64,000 nt of DNA from Acidovorax sp. 107 (GTDB taxonomy: Bacteria > Pseudomonadota > Gammaproteobacteria > Burkholderiales > Burkholderiaceae_C). Positions 18,741-27,677 of the stretch are shown here, piece by piece. The DNA lies in assembly GCF_003058055.1 (NCBI RefSeq), contig NZ_QBTZ01000001.1, positions 4,234,001-4,298,000 on the forward strand, written 5' to 3'. Within the stretch, counting starts at the first letter, position 1, and the number at the start of each line of letters is the position of its first letter. The notes beneath the pieces were generated by a model. That model had not been told where the DNA came from, did no database searches, and saw only the letters and a list, made by a program, of their open reading frames with translations. A program made the position numbers and the translations under genes.

Positions 18741-20558
18741 ATGGCCATGCGTTCCCACTATTGCGGTCTTGTGACCGAAGCCCTGATGGGCCAAACCGTT
18801 ACCCTGTCGGGCTGGGTGAACCGCCGCCGTGACCATGGTGGCGTGATCTTCATCGACCTGCGTGACCGCGAAGGCTACGTGCAGGTGGTGTGCGACCCCG
18901 ACCGCGCCGAGATGTTCAAGGTCGCCGAAGACGTGCGCAACGAGTTCTGCGTGCAGGTCAAGGGTGTGGTGCGTGCCCGCCCCGTTGGCACCACCAACGA
19001 CAAGCTCAAGACCGGCCAGATCGAAGTGCTGTGCCACGAGCTGAACGTGCTCAACCCCTCGGTCACGCCCCCGTTCCAGATCGACGAGGAAAACCTGTCC
19101 GAAACCACGCGCCTCACGCACCGCGTGCTGGACCTGCGCCGCCCCTACATGCAGAACAACCTGATGCTGCGCTACAAGGTGGCCATGGAAGTGCGCAAGT
19201 TCCTCGATGCCAACGGCTTCATCGACATCGAAACCCCCATGCTCACCAAGAGCACGCCCGAAGGCGCGCGCGACTACCTCGTGCCCAGCCGTGTGCACGA
19301 TGGCCATTTCTTCGCGCTGCCCCAGTCGCCCCAGCTGTTCAAGCAGCTGCTGATGGTGGCGGGCTTCGACCGTTACTACCAGATCACCAAGTGCTTCCGC
19401 GACGAAGACCTGCGCGCCGACCGCCAGCCTGAGTTCACCCAGATCGATATCGAAACATCGTTCATGGAAGAGCAGGACATCCGCGACATGTTCCAGGGCA
19501 TGATCAAAACGGTGTTCCAGAACACGCTGGGCGTGGACCTGGGCGAGTTCCCCGTCATGACCTACCAGGACGCTGCGCGCCTGTATGGCTCCGACAAGCC
19601 CGACCTGCGCGTGAAGCTCGAATTCACCGAGCTGACCGACGTGATGAAGGACGTGGACTTCAAGGTGTTCTCCGGCGCCGCCAACATGAAGAACGGCCGC
19701 GTGGTGGCCTTGCGCGTGCCTGGTGGCTCGGTCGAAGGCGGTGGCATCAGCCGCGGCGAGATTGACGCCTACACCGAATTCGTCAAGATCTACGGCGCCA
19801 AGGGCCTGGCCTATATCCGCGTCAACGAGCTCGCCAAGGGCCGTGACGGCCTGCAGTCGCCCATCGTGAAGAACATCCACGACGCCGCCCTGCAAGCCGT
19901 GCTGGAGCGCACTGGCGCACAAGACGGCGACCTGATCTTCTTTGGCGCCGACAAGGAAAAGATCGTCAACGACGCGATCGGCGCGCTGCGCATCAAGATC
20001 GGCCACAGCGAGTTTGGCAAGAAGAACGGCCTGTTCGAGAACCGCTGGGCCCCGCTCTGGGTGGTGGACTTCCCGATGTTCGAGTACGACGAGGAAAACC
20101 AGCGCTGGAACTCGGTGCACCACCCCTTCACCAGCCCCAAGGACGGCCACGAAGACTGGATGGTCACCGCGCCCGAGAAGTGCATCTCCAAGGGCTACGA
20201 CATGGTGCTCAACGGCTGGGAAATGGGTGGCGGCTCCGTCCGTATCCACCGCGCCGACGTGCAGCAGAAGGTGTTCGACGCCCTCAACATCACGCCCGAA
20301 GAAGCCCAGCTGAAGTTCGGCTTCCTGCTGGACGCGCTGCAGTACGGCGCGCCCCCGCACGGCGGCCTGGCCTTTGGCCTGGACCGCATCGTGACGCTGA
20401 TGACCGGTGCCGAATCGATCCGCGACGTGATCGCCTTCCCCAAGACCCAGCGCGCCCAGTGTCTGTTGACGCAAGCGCCATCCGTGGTCGATGAAAAGCA
20501 ACTGCGCGAGCTGCACATCCGCCTGCGCAACCCCGACGCGGTCAAGACTGCGGCGTGA
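18741..20558 (+). CDS. aspS: Aspartyl-tRNA synthetase (probably non-discriminating)
   Basis: Class IIb synthetase that charges tRNA-Asp. N-terminal OB-fold anticodon domain (about 1-110), class II motif 2 ([20 protein letters not shown]), a bacterial GAD insertion domain (about 300-420), and motif 3 ([14 protein letters not shown], near residue 535). The length of 605 residues is normal; an in-frame ATG two codons on (18747) is an alternative start. His32 (in RRRDHGG) and Gly83 (in RPVGT) match the residues reported for non-discriminating AspRS of Pseudomonas, which also charges tRNA-Asn for later amidation by GatCAB. That specificity is inferred. Confidence 0.96.
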   Translation: MAMRSHYCGLVTEALMGQTVTLSGWVNRRRDHGGVIFIDLRDREGYVQVVCDPDRAEMFKVAEDVRNEFCVQVKGVVRARPVGTTNDKLKTGQIEVLCHELNVLNPSVTPPFQIDEENLSETTRLTHRVLDLRRPYMQNNLMLRYKVAMEVRKFLDANGFIDIETPMLTKSTPEGARDYLVPSRVHDGHFFALPQSPQLFKQLLMVAGFDRYYQITKCFRDEDLRADRQPEFTQIDIETSFMEEQDIRDMFQGMIKTVFQNTLGVDLGEFPVMTYQDAARLYGSDKPDLRVKLEFTELTDVMKDVDFKVFSGAANMKNGRVVALRVPGGSVEGGGISRGEIDAYTEFVKIYGAKGLAYIRVNELAKGRDGLQSPIVKNIHDAALQAVLERTGAQDGDLIFFGADKEKIVNDAIGALRIKIGHSEFGKKNGLFENRWAPLWVVDFPMFEYDEENQRWNSVHHPFTSPKDGHEDWMVTAPEKCISKGYDMVLNGWEMGGGSVRIHRADVQQKVFDALNITPEEAQLKFGFLLDALQYGAPPHGGLAFGLDRIVTLMTGAESIRDVIAFPKTQRAQCLLTQAPSVVDEKQLRELHIRLRNPDAVKTAA

Positions 20559-20611
20559 TTCCGGGCGCATCACCCACGTCCCTCGCGCATGCAGCCATGC
20601 ATCGCACACCA

Positions 20612-20645
20612 AGCGGCTCGGGCCTTGTGCCCGGGCCGCTTTTTT
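20612..20645 (+). terminator. Rho-independent terminator after aspS
   Basis: The arms AGCGGCTCGGG and CCCGGGCCGCT form a GC-rich stem followed by a run of T. It lies about 55 bases after the aspS stop and ahead of the next gene. Confidence 0.9.
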
Positions 20646-20701
20646 CATGCTCCACCCGCCAGGCATTGATGGCCGGGCGCGGGCCCAAAGAGGCTTTCCC
20701 C

Positions 20702-21535
20702 ATGCGTTTGTTGACAACTTCCCCCGTGTTGCTGCTGGTGACGGCCGCCTGCCTGGCACTGGCCGGCTGTGGCGAGAAGAAGACTGAACTGGGCCAGGGG
20801 GGCTCTGTGGTCACGGGTTCGGCCGGGCCGCAGGGCGCGCAGAACGCGGCCCGCGAGCTGGTGCGTTGTGATGCGCCGGTAGCCACCCTGGCGCTGGCCG
20901 AGAACCCCAATGGCTACATCATGGGCTCGGGCTACCAGCTGCCGGCGTCGCCGGTGCCGTTGGTCAAGCTGCTGGCACAGCAAAGTGGGTGCTTCCGGGT
21001 GGTAGACCGGGCGGCTGGCCTGAAGGGGACCATTCAGGAGCAGGAGCTGAAGGACGCGGGCGTCCTGCGCAAGAACAACTCCACCGTGGCCAAGGGCAAG
21101 GGTTATGAGGCGCAATACACGCTCACGCCCAGCCTCACGTTCAGCGAGCAGGATGCGGGCCGGGGCCTGGCCGGTGTGATCGCCATGATCCCGGTGCTGC
21201 GCGACATTGCAGGCCTGGCCGGGCTGGTGGAGCAGGTCAAGTTCAAGGAAGCGCAGACGGCCTTGCTGCTGTCCGACAACGAAACCACCGAACAGGTGGC
21301 AGCGGCCACGGGCTCTGCGCGCACCACCGACCTGGGCCTGGGTGGCCTGGTGTTTGGCAAGCTGGGCGGCGCTGCGGGTGCGGGCTGGAGCAATACCAAT
21401 GAGGGCAAAGTCATTGCCGCGGCGTTTCTGGATGCACACAACCAGCTGGTTGTGCAGGCACGCGCGCTGCAGGCCAAGGAGCTGCCCCCGCCCGTGCCCA
21501 CTACCCCGGCAGTCCAGCGCCCCAAGGGCGGTTGA
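20702..21535 (+). CDS. Putative lipoprotein, CsgG-like
   Basis: A 277-residue exported lipoprotein. The ATG at 20702 gives a signal peptide ending in the lipobox LALAGC, so the cysteine near residue 24 should be lipid-modified. The segment LVKLLAQQSGCFRVVDRAAG followed by QEQELKDAG resembles the CsgG / curli-assembly-like fold, and a later VAAATGSARTTDLGLGGLVFG fits the same group. True CsgG forms an outer-membrane channel; no csgA or csgE neighbours are here, so the role is unknown. A poorly conserved Pro-rich C-terminus closes the protein. Confidence 0.65.
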   Translation: MRLLTTSPVLLLVTAACLALAGCGEKKTELGQGGSVVTGSAGPQGAQNAARELVRCDAPVATLALAENPNGYIMGSGYQLPASPVPLVKLLAQQSGCFRVVDRAAGLKGTIQEQELKDAGVLRKNNSTVAKGKGYEAQYTLTPSLTFSEQDAGRGLAGVIAMIPVLRDIAGLAGLVEQVKFKEAQTALLLSDNETTEQVAAATGSARTTDLGLGGLVFGKLGGAAGAGWSNTNEGKVIAAAFLDAHNQLVVQARALQAKELPPPVPTTPAVQRPKGG

Positions 21536-21564
21536 AGGCCAGTGAGCGCAAGCGCCGCCCAGCC

Positions 21565-22038
21565 ATGACACCCGCGCCCCAGCGACCGTACAAGCTCCCG
21601 GAGTCGGTGCTGGTGGTCATCCACACCCCGGCTCTGGAGGTGCTGCTGATCCGCCGCACCGGGGGTGAGGGGCATTGGCAATCGGTCACCGGCAGCAAAG
21701 ATGCGCTGGACGAACCTTTTGCAGAAACAGCGCGGCGCGAGGTCGCCGAAGAAACCGGCATCGACACCCAGGCACCGGGTTGCTGGCTGGCCGACTGGGC
21801 GCTGGAGAACGTGTACGACATCTGGCCTCAGTGGCTGCACCGTTATGCACCCGGTGTGGTGCGCAACCGCGAGCGCGTGTTTGGCCTGTGCGTGCCCCCG
21901 GGGACGCCCGTGGTGCTGAGCCCGCGCGAGCACGATGCCTATGAATGGCTGCCCTGGCAGCAGGCGGCCGACCGGTGCTTCTCTGCGTCCAATGCCGAAG
22001 CGTGTCTGCTGCTTCCCCGGTTTGTGTGCCGTACGTGA
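21565..22038 (+). CDS. nudB: Dihydroneopterin triphosphate diphosphatase NudB (Nudix)
   Basis: A 157-residue Nudix hydrolase; NudB removes pyrophosphate from dihydroneopterin triphosphate, the second step of folate synthesis after FolE. The Nudix box reads G-x6-E-x7-REVAEETG (about residues 42-66), one residue longer than the canonical G-x5-E spacing. The N-terminal PYKLPESVLVVIHT and GHWQSVTGS fit NudB proteins of this group. folE lies 4.3 kb away. The ATG at 21565 is preferred over an upstream TTG at 21532. Another Nudix role cannot be excluded by sequence alone. Confidence 0.8.
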   Translation: MTPAPQRPYKLPESVLVVIHTPALEVLLIRRTGGEGHWQSVTGSKDALDEPFAETARREVAEETGIDTQAPGCWLADWALENVYDIWPQWLHRYAPGVVRNRERVFGLCVPPGTPVVLSPREHDAYEWLPWQQAADRCFSASNAEACLLLPRFVCRT

Positions 22039-22268
22039 GGTGGCCCGGTGTGGGCGGGCTCAAAGGGCCGAGAAGGGTGGAGAAGGTGTGTCCGCCCTCC
22101 AAGCCCGCTTGTCTCGCGCCGACGAACCCCCTCGGCGTTGCAAATGCCCGCCATGTCCCTCGCTATGGCTGCGCTTTGCGTCTTGACGGGGCACGGAGGT
22201 GCGACCCCCTCGGTCACGCCGGGTTCATTCACACTTTCTGAGCGAACGGAGGGCGGAGCGCCCGCCCA

Positions 22269-24047
22269 TCACGGCGTATGGGGCGGCCGCATGCGCAGGG
22301 CGGCAGCAGGGTCGTCGTCGCCGACCTCGTCATCGTCTGCGGGCGCTGGGTCATCGGCCTGGCTGTCCTGCGGCGGCGGGAGGCGCGCGGGTGCGCTGTT
22401 GTCGGCACCGCCCCGTACCCGCAGCGCCACGCCACCCGGATGCCGCTCGCTGTCTTGCCCCAGGATGGCCCGTGCCGGGGTGTTGCCGATGCGGGTACGC
22501 AAGGCGTCGATGGCCTCCTGCAACGGCTCGGGTGTGGTCATGCGCGCGCCATGGCGCAGCAGCACTTGCTGGGCCATATCGAGCAGCTTGGAGTTGAGAG
22601 TGCGTTCGGCCTCGGCCAGCAGGTTCTGCACGGCACCGCCGGGGTCGCCCCCCAGGCTTTGCGCCATGGCCACCTCGGCCGTCTTGTTGACGCGTTGCAG
22701 GCAGTCGCGCACCAGGTCACTGTAGGGCGCATGCAGGTTGCAGGCGTTGGCCAGCAGCTCAGTCAGGCCGCGCGTGTTAGCGTAGCGCATGCCCAGGGCA
22801 AGCACCCAGCTGTCGCCCTCGGGCAACTCGATGGACGTGACGGCCAAGACGGCCAAGAGGCTGCCCAGGTTGCAGGCGGCCTCGAAGTCGAAGGTGCTGG
22901 AGGCGATCTCGCGGGCCATGCCACGCACCGATTCGACCGCCTGCGAGAACTGCCGCTGCTGGATGAGCTGCAGCGCGCGCGCCACCTCGGCAAAGCGCCG
23001 AATGCGTGCACTGCTCGGGTGGCGCTCCAGGATGCGGGCAAAGTCTGCCATGCACCGCTCGATGCCCTTGCGGTCGTTCTCGGCGTAATAGGCAAACGTC
23101 AGCAGCACCAGCGACTGGTAGTCGAACAGCTTGGAGTCAATGCCCAGCATCGTGGCGCGCGCCAGCACCTTGGTGGCGGTGGCGCGGTCGCCCATGTAGT
23201 ACGACATCATCCCCAGCTTCTGCAGCCGCACCACCGAGTCGGGCGTGAGGGTACTGGCCGTGCGGTAGGTCTCGATGGCCTGCGCAAAGTTGCCCATCTC
23301 CACCTGCGCGCGGCCCAGCACGTCGTAGGCGTCGGCAAACGAGGCGTCCTCGCCAATCAGCTCCTGCAAGGTGGTGATGGCGCGGGCAGCCTGGCCCGAT
23401 TCGATCTGTGCACGCGCCACGCCCAGCTTCGCCCAGGGCAGGGCGCGCGCGGCGATCACGGCTTCGAACAGCGTACGTGCCTCGTCGTGCCGCCCCAGGC
23501 GCAGCAGCAGCTCCGAGCCGATGCGCGCGGCATACAGCCAGTACGGCTTGCGGGCCTCGAAGCGCTCCACGCACAGCGCGGCGGCCTGCTCGAAGTCCTC
23601 GGCCTCGATGGCGTCGAAGATGGGCTTGAGGTGGATCTTGCGCAGGCGCGCCAGGCTCAGGCGCTCAAACAGCGCGCTGGGCGTGAAGGGTTTGAGCAGG
23701 TAGCCGTCCAGGGCCGACTCGGCAGCCTCAGCCACCGCTGCGTACGAGGCTTCGGCCGTGACCATGAAGAACACGGTGGAAAACGGCAGCAGCTGTGCGC
23801 GCCGCAGGTCGTCCAACAGGGTCTGGCCCGAGTAGTTGGACTCGCCAAAAAACTGGTCGCACAACACGTAGTCAAACACCGTGTGTTCCAGCCGGCTGCG
23901 TGCGTCTTGCACACGCGAGCACTGCACGATGCGGGTCACGCCGTATTCGCGCAACTGTCCCACCAGGATGCTGCGCGACGTGGCATTGCTGTCCACGATC
24001 AGCGCCTGGGTTGGTGGGGCGGGATTGGGGCCGCTTTCGGTAGCCAT
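22269..24047 (-). CDS. Response regulator with TPR repeats
   Basis: A 592-residue cytosolic protein. Residues about 15-140 form a CheY-like receiver domain: ALIVDSNATSRSILVGQL at the start, the probable phospho-acceptor Asp64 in VLCDQFFGES, and the conserved Lys in DGYLLKPFTPSALF. The rest (about 150-510) is helical with tetratricopeptide repeats such as ADAYDVLGRAQVEMGNFAQA. The tail is acidic and Ala/Pro-rich. There is no DNA-binding or enzymatic output domain, so output is likely by protein-protein contact through the TPRs. No histidine kinase is adjacent. It is divergent from the EEP gene. Confidence 0.85.
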   Translation of the reverse strand: MATESGPNPAPPTQALIVDSNATSRSILVGQLREYGVTRIVQCSRVQDARSRLEHTVFDYVLCDQFFGESNYSGQTLLDDLRRAQLLPFSTVFFMVTAEASYAAVAEAAESALDGYLLKPFTPSALFERLSLARLRKIHLKPIFDAIEAEDFEQAAALCVERFEARKPYWLYAARIGSELLLRLGRHDEARTLFEAVIAARALPWAKLGVARAQIESGQAARAITTLQELIGEDASFADAYDVLGRAQVEMGNFAQAIETYRTASTLTPDSVVRLQKLGMMSYYMGDRATATKVLARATMLGIDSKLFDYQSLVLLTFAYYAENDRKGIERCMADFARILERHPSSARIRRFAEVARALQLIQQRQFSQAVESVRGMAREIASSTFDFEAACNLGSLLAVLAVTSIELPEGDSWVLALGMRYANTRGLTELLANACNLHAPYSDLVRDCLQRVNKTAEVAMAQSLGGDPGGAVQNLLAEAERTLNSKLLDMAQQVLLRHGARMTTPEPLQEAIDALRTRIGNTPARAILGQDSERHPGGVALRVRGGADNSAPARLPPPQDSQADDPAPADDDEVGDDDPAAALRMRPPHTP

Positions 24048-24164
24048 TGGGTGTGGGCCGTCCCTGCGTGCTCAAGAAGTTAGAGGTGCCAGTGTAAGGC
24101 GCAGCGCTATCCTGCGGTCGTCGGGCAAACCCCTTGCCCGGGCGGCTTGCGACACAATTCAACC

Positions 24165-24902
24165 ATGCAACACGACGACATCCTGCGGGTAGCCACCTAC
24201 AACATCCACAAAGGGGTGCAAGGCATCGGGCCCGCGCGGCGGCTGGAGATCCATAACCTGGGCCTGGCGGTGGAGCAGCTCGATGCCGACATCGTCTGCC
24301 TGCAGGAGGTGCGCAAGCTGCACCGGCGTGAGGCGGCGTATTTTCAGCGCTGGCCCGAGCTGCCGCAGGCCGAGTTCCTGGCGCCCGAAGGCTACGAGGC
24401 GGTGTACCGCACCAACGCGGTCACCAAACACGGCGAACATGGCAACGCGTTGCTGACCCGCTGGCCCGTGATCGGGCACCAGCACGAAGACATCTCGGAC
24501 CACCGTTTCGAGCAGCGCGGCCTGTTGCATGTCGAGGTGGACGTCCAGGGCCGCAAGGTGCACGTGATCGTGGTGCATCTGGGCCTGATCCCCGGCAGCC
24601 GCATCCGCCAGATCGAGCGCCTGCAGAGCTTCATCGAGCGCGAGGTGCCGCCCGGCACGCCGCTGGTGGTGGCGGGCGACTTCAATGACTGGGGGCAGTT
24701 GCTCAAGCGCATGCTGGCGGGCTTTGGCCTGTATGAGTGGGATGCGCCGCGCACCTTCACCTACCCCGCGCGCCTGCCCCTGGCGCAGCTGGACCATGTG
24801 TATGCGCGCGGGCTCACGCCGCTGTCGCTGCACGTGCCGCGTGGCCGCATCTGGTGGCGCATGTCAGACCACTTACCCTTGATCGCGGAGTTCGGGCTGT
24901 GA
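24165..24902 (+). CDS. Endonuclease/exonuclease/phosphatase family protein (YbhP-like)
   Basis: A 245-residue member of the EEP superfamily, metal-dependent phosphoesterases. Catalytic motifs are visible: ATYNIHKG near residue 9, CLQEVRKL near 45, VVAGDFNDW near 168 and the closing SDHLPLIAEF. It is followed by clsB in the same direction with 37 bases between them. The pair recalls ybhP-clsB (ybhO) of E. coli and suggests a phospholipid-related substrate, which is inference. The ATG at 24165 is preferred to a TTG at 24147. Confidence 0.88.
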   Translation: MQHDDILRVATYNIHKGVQGIGPARRLEIHNLGLAVEQLDADIVCLQEVRKLHRREAAYFQRWPELPQAEFLAPEGYEAVYRTNAVTKHGEHGNALLTRWPVIGHQHEDISDHRFEQRGLLHVEVDVQGRKVHVIVVHLGLIPGSRIRQIERLQSFIEREVPPGTPLVVAGDFNDWGQLLKRMLAGFGLYEWDAPRTFTYPARLPLAQLDHVYARGLTPLSLHVPRGRIWWRMSDHLPLIAEFGL

Positions 24903-24939
24903 GGCTTTGCCGTGGTGCGCGCGGTGTCGAGGTGGCGGG

Positions 24940-26184
24940 ATGAGGCGCAAGCCCTTTGCGCAGGCCCCGGGCACCGGGCCCGCCGATGACCACCAGGTGC
25001 GCCTGCTGCAGGGCGCCGAAGAGCTGTTTCCGGCACTCATCGAGGCCATGGATGCCGCGATGGCGGACATCCAGTTCGAGACCTACATCTTCGACTTCAC
25101 CGGCGCCGGTGCCTCGGTGGCCCAGGCGCTGATGCGCGCGGCAGCGCGCGGCGTGCGCACCCATCTGGTGGTCGATGGCGTGGGCACGGGCGCGTTGCCC
25201 AAGGCCTGGGCCGAGCAGCTCCAGGCCGCAGGGGTGTTGTGCAGCGTGTATTCGCCGCTGGGGCCGCTGGGGCTGCTGCTGCCGCACCGCTGGCGGCGCC
25301 TGCACCGCAAGCTGTGCGTGGTGGATGGGCGCGTGCTGTTTTGCGGCGGCATCAACGTGCTGGACGACTATCACGACCCCAACTACGGCGCGCTGGAGGC
25401 CCCCCGTTTTGACTTTGCAGTGCGGACCACGGGCAGCCTGGTGGCATCGGCCAGCGACACCATGGAGCAGCTCTGGTGGCGCATGCAGGCCGTGCGCGAC
25501 GCGCGCCAGCGCCGCCTGCCCGAGGCGCTGCAGGCCCTGCGCGCCGCCAGCGCAGCACGGCATGCCGCGCAGGGCGCCAAAGCCGACGCCCGGCCACCCG
25601 TGCGCGCTACCCTGGTGCTGCGCGACAACGTGCGCAACCGCAGCCGCATCGAGAAGGCGTACCGCAAGGCCATCGGCGCGGCGCGGCACGAGGTCATCAT
25701 CGCCAACGCCTACTTCATGCCCGGTGGCAAGCTGCGCCGCGCGCTGGTGATGGCCGCGCGCCGGGGCGTGCGCGTGCGGCTGCTGCTGCAGGGGCGGTAC
25801 GAATACTTCATGCAATACCACGCGGCCCGCCCCGTGTATGGCGCGCTGCTGGAGGCGGGGGTCGAGATCTACGAGTACGCCCCCAGCTTTCTGCACGCCA
25901 AGGTGGCCGTCATCGACGCGCAGGGCGACCGGCCCTGGGCCACAGTGGGCTCGTCCAACCTCGACCCGCTCTCCCTGCTGCTGGCGCGCGAGGCCAACGT
26001 GGTGGTGGAAGACGCCGCCTTCGCCATCGACCTGCGCCAGCGCCTGGTGCACGCCATGCAGCACGCGGGCCGCCGCATGGACCCTGCGCGCTATGCCGGC
26101 CGCCCGCTGCGCCAGCGGGTGCTGGACCGCGTGGCTTTTGGCCTCATGCGCCTGGCGCTGTGGGTGACGGGCAAGCGGTATTGA
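24940..26184 (+). CDS. clsB: Cardiolipin synthase B (phospholipase D family)
   Basis: A 414-residue membrane-associated enzyme of the PLD superfamily that joins phosphatidylglycerol with another phospholipid to form cardiolipin. Two HKD motifs are present: HRKLCVVDGRVLFCGGIN near residue 118 and HAKVAVIDAQGDRPW near 314, the latter followed by VGSSNLDPLSLLLAREAN. The ATG at 24940 follows a GGTGGCGGG site. There are no clear N-terminal membrane helices, which fits the ClsB rather than the ClsA type. It is in a likely operon with the upstream EEP gene. Confidence 0.9.
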   Translation: MRRKPFAQAPGTGPADDHQVRLLQGAEELFPALIEAMDAAMADIQFETYIFDFTGAGASVAQALMRAAARGVRTHLVVDGVGTGALPKAWAEQLQAAGVLCSVYSPLGPLGLLLPHRWRRLHRKLCVVDGRVLFCGGINVLDDYHDPNYGALEAPRFDFAVRTTGSLVASASDTMEQLWWRMQAVRDARQRRLPEALQALRAASAARHAAQGAKADARPPVRATLVLRDNVRNRSRIEKAYRKAIGAARHEVIIANAYFMPGGKLRRALVMAARRGVRVRLLLQGRYEYFMQYHAARPVYGALLEAGVEIYEYAPSFLHAKVAVIDAQGDRPWATVGSSNLDPLSLLLAREANVVVEDAAFAIDLRQRLVHAMQHAGRRMDPARYAGRPLRQRVLDRVAFGLMRLALWVTGKRY

Positions 26185-26201
26185 CGGTCGCTTTGTCCAG
26201 A

Positions 26202-26258
26202 TTGCTATTTAATTTATAGCTATCAAGGCATATTGCACTAGCGCTTGCTGCCTAAAAC
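26202..26258 (+). repeat. Comamonadaceae-type dispersed repeat (family A, copy 2)
   Basis: TTGCTATTTAATTTATAGCT, then CACTAGCGCTTGCTGCC. It shares module order with the copies at 9006, 29757 and 34672 and fills most of the gap upstream of folE. Confidence 0.65.
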
Positions 26259-26301
26259 CCTTGCAATCGATCAACCCGCGTTCGCTGGTACGATGCCACC
26301 C

Positions 26302-27027
26302 ATGTCCAGCCAACCTGCCGCCGATATGACGCCCACCTCACCGGACGAAGGCACGCCCGTTTCCGTCAAGATCCGAGAGCGCCTCGCCGCCGCGCGCAAG
26401 CGCTTTCACGCCAACGACAACATCGCCGAATTCATCGAGCCCGGCGAGCTGGAAAAGCTGCTCGACGAGGTCGAGATCAAGATGCAGGGCGTGCTCGACA
26501 GCATGGTGATCAACACCGAAGGCGACCACAACACCAACAACACCGCGCGCCGTGTGGCCAAGATGTACCTCAACGAGGTGTTCCGCGGCCGCTATGTGGC
26601 ACAGCCACCCATCACCGAGTTTCCCAACGCCGAGCACCTCAACGAACTGATGATCGTGGGCCCGCTCACCGTGCGCAGTGCCTGCAGCCACCACTTCTGC
26701 CCCGTCATCGGCAAGATCTGGATCGGCGTGATGCCCAACGAGCACACCAACGTGATCGGCCTGTCCAAATACGCGCGCCTGGTGGACTGGATCATGGGCC
26801 GCCCCCAGATCCAGGAAGAAGCCGTGGTGCAACTGGCCGACCTCATCATGGAAAAGACCCAGCCCGACGGCCTTGCCATCGTGATGGAAGCCAGCCATTT
26901 CTGCATGTCCTGGCGCGGCGTGCGCGACAACGACAGCCGGATGATCAACTCGGTCATGCGCGGCGTGTTCCTAAAGGATAGCGCGCTGCGCCGTGAATTT
27001 TTGTCCCTCATTCCTGGAAAGAACTGA
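26302..27027 (+). CDS. folE: GTP cyclohydrolase I
   Basis: Converts GTP to 7,8-dihydroneopterin triphosphate, the entry step to folate. Family motifs: NTNNTARRVAKMYLNEVFRG near residue 74, the zinc-binding SACSHHFCPVIGK near 130, IGLSKYARLVDWIMGRPQIQE near 153, and HFCMSWRGVRD near 196. The 241-residue length includes a poorly conserved N-terminal extension. ATG codons at 26293 and 26302 are both possible starts; the second is used here. Only two bases separate its stop from the BLUF gene, so the two are almost certainly cotranscribed. Confidence 0.95.
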   Translation: MSSQPAADMTPTSPDEGTPVSVKIRERLAAARKRFHANDNIAEFIEPGELEKLLDEVEIKMQGVLDSMVINTEGDHNTNNTARRVAKMYLNEVFRGRYVAQPPITEFPNAEHLNELMIVGPLTVRSACSHHFCPVIGKIWIGVMPNEHTNVIGLSKYARLVDWIMGRPQIQEEAVVQLADLIMEKTQPDGLAIVMEASHFCMSWRGVRDNDSRMINSVMRGVFLKDSALRREFLSLIPGKN

Positions 27028-27029
27028 CC

Positions 27030-27452
27030 ATGCTGGTACGCCTGCTTTACGCCAGTCGCGCGGTCGATACCTCGCCCGCCGCCATCGAAGCCATCCTGAC
27101 CCAGTCGCGCCAGCACAACCCGGGCTGCGGCATCACCGGCGTGCTGTGCTACGGCGGCGGTGTGTTCCTGCAAGCCATCGAGGGCGGCCGCTCTGCGGTG
27201 AGCGAGCTGTACGGCCACATCCAGAAAGATCCGCGCCACCAAAACGTCGAACTGCTGCACTACGAAGAAATCGCCGAGCGCCGTTTTGGCGGCTGGACCA
27301 TGGGCCAGGTCAACCTGTCCAAGATCAACCACTCCATCTTGCTCAAATACTCTGAAAAGCCCGAGCTGGACCCGTATGCGGTGTCGGGCAAGGTGTCGTT
27401 TGCGCTGCTTGAAGAGTTGATGGCCACCGCCTCCATCATCGGAAGAGCATAG
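27030..27452 (+). CDS. BLUF-domain blue-light sensor protein
   Basis: A 140-residue single-domain photoreceptor that would bind FAD. The expected flavin-site residues are present: Tyr7 in LLYASRA, Asn30, Gln48 in VFLQAIEGG, and Trp89 with Met91 in FGGWTMG. After the BLUF fold (about 1-95) there is only a short helical extension, so signalling must go through a partner protein. It sits two bases after folE and is followed by a repeat and a terminator. The light-dependent function is inferred from conserved residues. Confidence 0.9.
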   Translation: MLVRLLYASRAVDTSPAAIEAILTQSRQHNPGCGITGVLCYGGGVFLQAIEGGRSAVSELYGHIQKDPRHQNVELLHYEEIAERRFGGWTMGQVNLSKINHSILLKYSEKPELDPYAVSGKVSFALLEELMATASIIGRA

Positions 27453-27462
27453 AGATCACCCC

Positions 27463-27557
27463 CCTGAGGCGCTGCGCGCCTTCCCCCCGCTCTCGCACCA
27501 CTTCGCGGTGCGGGCAGGGGGACGCCACCAGTGCGGCGGGGCGGCCCTTGCACGGTG
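27463..27557 (+). repeat. Dispersed GC-rich hairpin repeat (family B, copy 2)
   Basis: The order CCCCCCTGAGGCGCTGCGCG, CCTTCCCCC, a hairpin with arms CGCACC and GGTGCG, AGGGGGACGCC and TGCGGCGGGGCGGC matches the complement of bases 1-83 with a longer central hairpin. It lies between the BLUF stop and a terminator. Confidence 0.6.
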
Positions 27558-27618
27558 GCCCCCGGCTTGGGCCGCGCCAGTTGCAGATGCCGTGAGCGGT
27601 ACCTAGCCCTTCAATCCA

Positions 27619-27649
27619 AGCCGCAGCCGCCATCGCGCTGCGGCTTTTT
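27619..27649 (+). terminator. Rho-independent terminator downstream of folE-BLUF
   Basis: The arms AGCCGCAGC and GCTGCGGCT pair around a short loop and are followed by TTTTT. Confidence 0.88.
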
Positions 27650-27677
27650 GCATTCAAGCCCTCTCTCTTTTTGACCC

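Noticed and set aside
17736-20759. Very long minus-strand open frame opposite fmdB-DUF502-aspS
   Set aside because: It is an artefact of high GC at third codon positions. It has no recognisable protein features, spans three well-supported genes on the other strand and crosses their boundaries.
22039-22268. A possible gene remnant between nudB and the response regulator
   Set aside because: The 230 bases show no conserved frame, repeat match or terminator; nothing can be supported there.
22278-24083. A 601-codon plus-strand frame opposite the response regulator
   Set aside because: It has low-complexity composition and no motifs; the minus-strand REC-TPR protein is unambiguous.
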